From positions 124,001 to 188,000 of the forward strand of contig CAWBAK010000002.1 in NCBI GenBank assembly GCA_963786805.1: a stretch of DNA of 64,000 nt, written 5' to 3'. The number at the start of each line of letters is the position of its first letter. Position 1 is the stretch's first letter. Under the pieces are notes generated by a model. It worked only from the letters and a program-made list of their open reading frames with translations, was not told the origin of the DNA and made no database searches. Below, piece by piece: positions 59,061 through 64,000 of the stretch. The translations under genes and the position numbers were made by a program. The stretch is from CALGFI01 sp963786805. GTDB lineage: Bacteria > Actinomycetota > UBA4738 > HRBIN12.

Positions 59061-61669
59061 TCGCCCTCCGCGGAGCGAGCGGCGGCCCCGACCCGCTTCG
59101 GCACGAGCGCCGCGGCCGCGGCCGAATCGCGCATCGGGAGCTGGGTGCGCCAGCGGCCGTCGAACGCGTGGAGCGCGCCGGCGCACGCGGCGGCGGTGGG
59201 GACGAGCCCGATCTCGCCGACGCCCTTCGCTCCGTAGGGACCCTCCGGCTGCGGCACCTCGACGACGATCGTCTCGACGTCGGGCATCCGCGGCGCGGGG
59301 ATGATCCCGAGCGACTTCAGCGTCATCGTCGTCGGAACGCCGTCCACCACGGCGTACTCCTCGGTGAGCCCGAAGCCGAGGCCCATGTGGACGGCTCCCT
59401 CGATCTGACCCTCGATCAAGGTCGGGTTGATCGCCTTGCCGACGTCGTGCGCGGCGACGACCTTCGTGAGACGGCCCTCCTCGTCCAGGAGCACGACCTG
59501 GACCGCCCACGCGTACGCGAAGTGAGTCACGGGGTTCTCGGCCCCGTCCCCCGGCTTGTTCGTCCAGTCGATCACGACCTCGCCGAAGAACTCTCGTCCG
59601 GCGAGGTCCTCGATGCCGCCGCCGTTCAGCTCGGCCTTCAGGTTCGTGGCCGCCTGTTGGATCGCACGGCCGCCGAGCACCGTCGAGCGCGACGCGGTGG
59701 TCTGCCCGGTGTCGAGCTCGCGCATCGTGTCGACGATCACGTGCACGCGGTCGGCAGTCAGTCCGAGCTCCTCACAGACGATCTGGAGCAGGGCGGTGTG
59801 CACCCCTTGCCCCATCTCCGTCCACGAGTGGAACAACGTGACGGTGCCGTCGGTCTCCGGACGCAAGATCGCGGCGCCTCGCTCGCGCAGCCCGTTGCCG
59901 ATCCCGGTGTTCTTCACGCCACACCCGATCCCCGCGAAGCGGGCGTCGCGATAGACGTCGCGCACGGCCTCGAGACAGGCCTTGATGCCGACGCCTTCGC
60001 CGAGCACCTGTCCGGTTCCGAAGCGGTCCCCGACCTCGAGCGCGTTGCGCCAGCGGATCTCCCACGGGTCGATGCCGACGCGCTCGGCGAGGCGATCGAG
60101 CATCCCGTCGATCGCGAAGGCCACCTGGTTCACGCCGAAGCCGCGCATCGCTCCGCACGGCGGGTTGTTCGTGTAGACGGCGGTCGACTCGATGTCGACG
60201 GCCTCGAACTTGTACGGGCCGCACGCGTGGCCGGCCGCACGCTCCAGCACCTTGTCGCCGACGCTCGCGTACGCGCCGGTGTCGCCGACGATCCGGACGC
60301 GGATCCCGGTCAGACGGCCCTCGTCGTCGGAGCCGACCGTGTAGGTCATCGTCAGCGGGTGGCGCTTCGGGTGGAAACGCAGGCTCTCGGCCCTCGACAG
60401 CGTGAGCAGAACCGGCCGGCCCGTCGCCAGCGCGCCGAGCGCGGCGTGGCACTGCACGTTCAGGTCCTCCTTCGCGCCGAACGCCCCGCCGTTCGAGACC
60501 TGCGTGACCCGGACCCGTTCTTCCGGCCATCCGAGGAACGACGCGACCTGATGTCGGTCCTCCCACACGCCTTGTCCCTGGGACGAGACGTGGAGCGTGC
60601 CGTCCTCTTCGGGAACGGCGAGCGCCGACTCGGGCTCGAGGAACGCGTGCTCGATGAACTGCGTCCGGAACGTCTCGGTGAGGACGTGCGCCGACCGCTC
60701 GAGCTCCCCGTCGACGTCGCCGCGCTTCACGATCGAGGTCGAGAGCACGTTGCCGCCCTCGTGCAGGCGCGGTGCGTCCGGCTCGAGCGCGGCGAAGGGG
60801 TCGGTGAGCGGCTCGAGCACCTCGTACTGGATGTCGACGAGCTCCGCGGCCTCGCGCGCGGCGTGCCGGCTCTCGGCGACGACGACGGCCAGGACGTCGC
60901 CGACGTACCGCGTGGTCTCACCCTCGGCGATCAGCTGCGGCCAGTCCTTCGTGATGGCGCCCTGCACGCGTTCGCCCGGCACATCGCCCGCGAGCAGCAC
61001 GGAGACGACCCCGGGGTGCGCCCGCGCCCGCTCGATCCCGATCCGGAGCACGCGGGCTCGAGGGTGGTCGCTGAAACGGATCGCGCCGTGGAGCATCCCC
61101 GGCGCGGTGAGGTCGTTGATGTAGGGCTTGTCGCCGAGCGCGAGCTCGCGCCCCTCGTACCTCGCGGTGCGCGACCCGATCCGCCCGGACATGTCGACCT
61201 CGGGCATCGGCTCCCCCGCCCGAGCCTTCGCGACGAGCTCGACGGCGTCGACGATCTTGATGTAGCCGGTGCAGCGGCACAGGTTGCCGGCCAGCGCCTT
61301 CGAGATCTGGTCGCGGGTCGGCGCCGGCGTCTTCGCCAGCAGCCCCTCCGCCTTCATCAGGATGCCGGGCGAGCAGAAGCCGCACTGCGATGCGCCCGAG
61401 ACGACGAACCCGTCGGCCCACTGCTCCCGCTCCTCGGACGACAGACCCTCCTGGGTCATCACGTCGCGTCCCTCGGCGTGCTCGGCCTTCCGGGCGCACG
61501 ACACGACGGCCTTGCCGTTCACGAGCACCGTGCACGCGCCGCACGAGCCCTCGGGGGCGCACCCGTCCTTGACGGAGGTGATGCCGAGCTCCTCGCGGAG
61601 CAGCTCGAGCAGGCTCATGCCCGGCCGCGTCTGCACCGAGACCGGACGACCGTTCACCGTGAGGTCCAC
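59057..61669 (-). CDS. xdhD: Fused [2Fe-2S]/molybdenum hydroxylase, selenium-dependent XDH (XdhD) type
   Basis: 870 residues. N-terminal 155 residues carry two [2Fe-2S] centres (CAPEGSCGACTVLVNG, CGFCSPG, NLCRCTGY); the rest is the Mo-binding part with DHPRARVLRIG, NGGAFGAKEDL, NPPCGAMRGFG, WTEMGQGVHTA and catalytic GPYGAKGVGE. The fusion without an FAD domain fits the selenium-dependent xanthine dehydrogenase/XdhD family, reported to act on purines including urate. GTG 61669 is preceded by GGAGGAGGAG. No in-frame TGA, hence no encoded selenocysteine; the labile Se of this family is not genetically encoded. Confidence 0.87.
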   Translation of the reverse strand: MDLTVNGRPVSVQTRPGMSLLELLREELGITSVKDGCAPEGSCGACTVLVNGKAVVSCARKAEHAEGRDVMTQEGLSSEEREQWADGFVVSGASQCGFCSPGILMKAEGLLAKTPAPTRDQISKALAGNLCRCTGYIKIVDAVELVAKARAGEPMPEVDMSGRIGSRTARYEGRELALGDKPYINDLTAPGMLHGAIRFSDHPRARVLRIGIERARAHPGVVSVLLAGDVPGERVQGAITKDWPQLIAEGETTRYVGDVLAVVVAESRHAAREAAELVDIQYEVLEPLTDPFAALEPDAPRLHEGGNVLSTSIVKRGDVDGELERSAHVLTETFRTQFIEHAFLEPESALAVPEEDGTLHVSSQGQGVWEDRHQVASFLGWPEERVRVTQVSNGGAFGAKEDLNVQCHAALGALATGRPVLLTLSRAESLRFHPKRHPLTMTYTVGSDDEGRLTGIRVRIVGDTGAYASVGDKVLERAAGHACGPYKFEAVDIESTAVYTNNPPCGAMRGFGVNQVAFAIDGMLDRLAERVGIDPWEIRWRNALEVGDRFGTGQVLGEGVGIKACLEAVRDVYRDARFAGIGCGVKNTGIGNGLRERGAAILRPETDGTVTLFHSWTEMGQGVHTALLQIVCEELGLTADRVHVIVDTMRELDTGQTTASRSTVLGGRAIQQAATNLKAELNGGGIEDLAGREFFGEVVIDWTNKPGDGAENPVTHFAYAWAVQVVLLDEEGRLTKVVAAHDVGKAINPTLIEGQIEGAVHMGLGFGLTEEYAVVDGVPTTMTLKSLGIIPAPRMPDVETIVVEVPQPEGPYGAKGVGEIGLVPTAAACAGALHAFDGRWRTQLPMRDSAAAAALVPKRVGAAARSAEGE

Positions 61670-61685
61670 GACCTCTCCTCCTCCG

Positions 61686-62903
61686 CTAGCCCGTCCCGCC
61701 ACCGGTCGCGAGGTAGCGCTCGGGGAACGCCGCGTACCACGCCACCGCCAGGGGCAGATGATCGATCGGACACTGATCGTCCACGCTGTGCGCGTACACC
61801 TCGTTGGCCGGCCCGAACCCGATCGTCGGGATGCCGAGCTTGCCGGCGCTCGAGACGCCGTTCGTCGAGAACACCCACCGGCTGACCTCCGGCGTCCGGC
61901 CGAGCGCGTGCTCGCCGGCCTCGACCGCCGCGCGGACGCCGCGGTGATCCTCGGGCGTCACCCACGTCGGGAAGTACTTGTCGGTGGACAGGGTCAGTCC
62001 CGTGTAGCCCTTGCCCTCGTACCTCAGCAGCTCGACGGTCGCCTTGCCCTCTTGGACCGCCGGCAGCGCCTCGAGCTCGGCTCGCGCCGATTCCACCGAC
62101 TCGCCGATCGTGAGCCGCCGGTCCAGGTAGATCGTGCACCCGTCGGGGACCGCGTTGATCGAGGGTGTCTGCGCGTCGATCTTCGACACGACGACCGTCC
62201 CCTTGCCCAGGAACGGGTCGAAGGTCAGACGCTCGTTCAACGCCTCGATCTGCTCGACGATCGGAGCCATGAGGTAGATCGCGTTCTGCCCTCGCTCGGG
62301 CGCGGAGGCGTGGGCGGCCTTTCCCGTGGTGTGGAGCGCGAACTCCGCCCTCCCGCGGTGACCGCGGTAGACCTGGAGGTTCGTCGCCTCGCCGAGGACG
62401 ACGATCTCGGCCTTCGGGATGGTGTTCGTGAGGAGGTACTCGAGGGCGAGCCCGTCGCAGTCCTCCTCCTGCACGGTCCCGACGACCCACAGCGTGAACG
62501 GAGACGTGTCGATCCCGAGACGCCGAAGCGCACCGGCGCCGTGGACCATCGTGGCGATCGCCGCCTTGTTGTCCGAAGCGCCGCGCCCGTACATCACGCC
62601 GTTCTCGATCGTCGCCTTGAACGGCTCGGTCCGCCAGAGCGAGGGGTCGCCGGTGTTCACGACGTCGATGTGCGAATCGAAGACGATGTGGACCGGGCCG
62701 TTCCCGATCCTGCCGATCGCGCTGCCGAACCCGTCGACGATCACCTCGTCGAACCCGACCGCCTGCATCTCCTCGCCGATGCGCTGCACGACGTCGTGCT
62801 CGTCGCGCGACAGGCTCGGCCGCTCGATCACATCGGCCAGGAAGCGCGTGACGTCCTCGCGGACGCGCTCGGACTCCTGCTGGTACCGGTCGTCGAACTT
62901 CAT
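61686..62903 (-). CDS. ygeY: YgeY-family M20 metallohydrolase
   Basis: 405 residues, M20 peptidase fold. HIVFDSHIDVVNTGD and YGRGASDNKAAIATMV (bridging Asp), GTVQEEDCDG (catalytic Glu pair), and the C-terminal His in VYAHSVDDQ are present. The pattern and operon context point to YgeY, the selenium-metabolism-linked hydrolase thought to deacylate a diaminopropionate derivative. ATG 62903 overlaps the stop of the PLP gene (ATGA). Confidence 0.87.
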   Translation of the reverse strand: MKFDDRYQQESERVREDVTRFLADVIERPSLSRDEHDVVQRIGEEMQAVGFDEVIVDGFGSAIGRIGNGPVHIVFDSHIDVVNTGDPSLWRTEPFKATIENGVMYGRGASDNKAAIATMVHGAGALRRLGIDTSPFTLWVVGTVQEEDCDGLALEYLLTNTIPKAEIVVLGEATNLQVYRGHRGRAEFALHTTGKAAHASAPERGQNAIYLMAPIVEQIEALNERLTFDPFLGKGTVVVSKIDAQTPSINAVPDGCTIYLDRRLTIGESVESARAELEALPAVQEGKATVELLRYEGKGYTGLTLSTDKYFPTWVTPEDHRGVRAAVEAGEHALGRTPEVSRWVFSTNGVSSAGKLGIPTIGFGPANEVYAHSVDDQCPIDHLPLAVAWYAAFPERYLATGGGTG

Positions 62904-64000
62904 GACCCGGCCCCACCGTCGCGGGCGGCGCCGGTGAACAGCACGGCCACATGCTCGTCGGCGCCGAGCTCGCCCCGGCGCGAGAGCTCCAGCAGACCGG
63001 CGAGGCCCGCCGACCCGGTGTGGTCGACCTCGATCCCGGTCGCATCGCGCGCCAGATCGTTCGCGGCTCGCAGGGCCTCCTCCGAGACGAGCACCGGCGT
63101 CCCGTCGGTGGCGAGCATCCCCGCGACCACGGCGGCCCAGTCGTAGGTCTCGTCGTCCAAGATCCCTTCGGCGACGCTGCGCGGCTCCTCCTCCCACGGC
63201 CACATCACCTCGGAACGGTGGGTCCGCGCCCACGCCATCGCGTCGACGGCGCTCGCGGGCGTGACCTCGTGACCGGCGCGCTGGCGCACGCGCATGAACG
63301 CGCGCTCGAGCGGGTGCGCGTTCGCGGGCTGCACCGCGTGGATCCGCGGGAGCCGCTCGGGCGCCTCGAGCAGCGCGGCGTCCTCGAAGGCCCGCACGCA
63401 CGCGCTCGCCAGCGCTCCGCCGCCCACCTGGACGACCAGACGGTCGAGCGAGGATCCCTCGTGCGAGAGCTGGTCGACGAGCTCGAACCCGAGCGTCTCA
63501 CCCCCTTCGATCGTGAGCCCGTTGTCCGGACCCTGGCACGTGAACGGGACGGCGCCCTCCGCGACGGCGCGCTGCAACGCGTGGTACGTCGGGTCGCCGG
63601 GCACGCCGTCCGTACGCTCGCGGACCTCGACCGTGGCGCCGAGCTCGTTCAGGCGACGCACCACCGCGTCGTCCGCCCATGTCGGCACGAACACGCGGAT
63701 CGGGCGATCCGCCGCCCGGGCGAGCACGGCGGCCGCGAGCGCGGCGTTCCCGCAGCTCGCGATCGCGAGCTCGCGCCCCTCGGGGGCGAGCCCGGCCTGC
63801 TCGGCGACCAGGATGTGGACCATCAGCCCCATCAGGTGCCGCGCCTTGTGTGAGCCGGCGCACGTTGCCGGTCTCGTCCTTGACCCAGACCTCGCACCCG
63901 AGGCGCTCGGAGAGACCGTCGCTCCGCTCGAACGGCGTCTGCACGAACCCCCGGCCGTCGACCGCCGCGACGGCCTTGTCGAGCTGTTCGACCAGATGGA
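62900..64000 (-). CDS. Fold-type II PLP-dependent lyase/dehydratase, 5' end outside window (frameshifted near 63860)
   Basis: PLP enzyme of the threonine dehydratase/threonine synthase group. The PLP Lys is in AGSHKARHLMGLM, the phosphate-binding or Asn loop is ASCGNAALAAAVLA, and VVQVGGGALASA is the Gly-rich PLP phosphate cup. Next to ygeY it may fill the role of YgeX (diaminopropionate ammonia-lyase), though its motifs look closer to threonine synthase, so the activity is open. The part before 63860 (QTPFERSDGLSERLGCEVWVKDETGNV) is one base out of frame; intact frame 62900-63832. It continues past the right edge. Confidence 0.78.
   Translation of the reverse strand, partial: SIWSNSSTRPSRRSTAGGSCRRRSSGATVSPSASGARSGSRTRPATCAGSHKARHLMGLMVHILVAEQAGLAPEGRELAIASCGNAALAAAVLARAADRPIRVFVPTWADDAVVRRLNELGATVEVRERTDGVPGDPTYHALQRAVAEGAVPFTCQGPDNGLTIEGGETLGFELVDQLSHEGSSLDRLVVQVGGGALASACVRAFEDAALLEAPERLPRIHAVQPANAHPLERAFMRVRQRAGHEVTPASAVDAMAWARTHRSEVMWPWEEEPRSVAEGILDDETYDWAAVVAGMLATDGTPVLVSEEALRAANDLARDATGIEVDHTGSAGLAGLLELSRRGELGADEHVAVLFTGAARDGGAGS

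Noticed and set aside
59057..61669. Possible selenocysteine in the selenium-dependent XDH homologue
   Set aside because: No in-frame TGA inside the gene; the labile selenium of this family is not encoded as Sec.
59168..61885. 905-codon plus-strand open frame over the fused hydroxylase gene
   Set aside because: Mirror frame of a real gene in GC-rich DNA; no recognisable motif, no start signal.
1..64000. CRISPR array, insertion sequence, prophage or integron
   Set aside because: No regularly spaced repeats, transposase, phage structural gene or att duplication was seen; the only recombinase is the chromosomal XerC.

Overview
This is a GC-rich window (roughly 70 percent G+C by eye) with almost no non-coding DNA. 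It looks like the chromosome of an actinobacterium (Actinomycetota), probably from an uncultured lineage. The gene order xerC - whiG-type sigma - M23 peptidase - rpsB - tsf on one side and dprA - comM - yraN - DUF2469 - rnhB - lepB - rplS - trmD - rimM - khpA - rpsP - ffh - ftsY - smc - rnc - rpmF - DUF177 - sepIVA - coaD - rsmD - recG on the other is the order known from Streptomyces and mycobacteria. DUF2469 and the SepIVA-type coiled-coil protein are essentially actinobacterial. A CofC gene indicates that the cell makes cofactor F420. No phage, insertion sequence, integron or CRISPR array was seen, and no gap between genes exceeds 300 bases.

Layout. Bases 1-6300 (minus strand): tsf (5' end only), rpsB with a structured leader, two exported or membrane proteins, an M23 peptidase, a FliA/WhiG-type sigma factor and XerC. 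Bases 6373-7743 (plus): a metallo-beta-lactamase/rhodanese protein. Bases 7735-26200 (minus): the housekeeping block for DNA uptake and processing, ribosome biogenesis, protein targeting (Ffh, FtsY), SMC, DNA repair and CoA synthesis, with an inserted CheY-like receiver gene and a short divergent acyP/pncA pair. Bases 26219-36999: a NarL/NarX-like two-component pair, RecG, a TlpA-like lipoprotein, a very large cyclase/ATPase/TPR protein and a RAM-like protein. Bases 37096-46600: rpmB, thiD/thiL, pckA with a tandem repeat behind it, small membrane and regulatory genes, ddl, a Cys/Met PLP enzyme, an acyltransferase, cofC and HU. Bases 46659-50586: a lipoprotein, tRNA-Gln(CTG), a secreted CARDB-like protein and acetoacetyl-CoA synthetase.

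Bases 50583-64000 (minus) hold the most interesting part: a tightly overlapping run of ten genes resembling the ygeW/ygeX/ygeY/ssnA/xdhD purine (uric acid) degradation cluster known from anaerobic gut bacteria. Here it includes two molybdenum hydroxylases (one split into three subunits, one fused), an 8-oxoguanine-deaminase-like enzyme, and a luciferase-like, possibly F420-dependent, oxidoreductase that I do not know from that cluster. The inferred job is to deaminate, hydroxylate or reduce the purine ring, open it, and release ammonia and a C3 acid through YgeW, YgeY and a PLP enzyme. The operon enters from beyond base 64000.

Two window-wide patterns matter. First, many genes start 5-9 bases after a TANNNT -10 element, so leaderless mRNAs are probably common. 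Second, six otherwise normal genes (smc, aacS, ygeW, xdhA, ssnA and the PLP lyase) each contain one extra base that breaks the frame. All six shifts have the same sign, which points either to residual insertion errors in the assembly or to something more unusual. These genes are annotated as functional with the shift position given.
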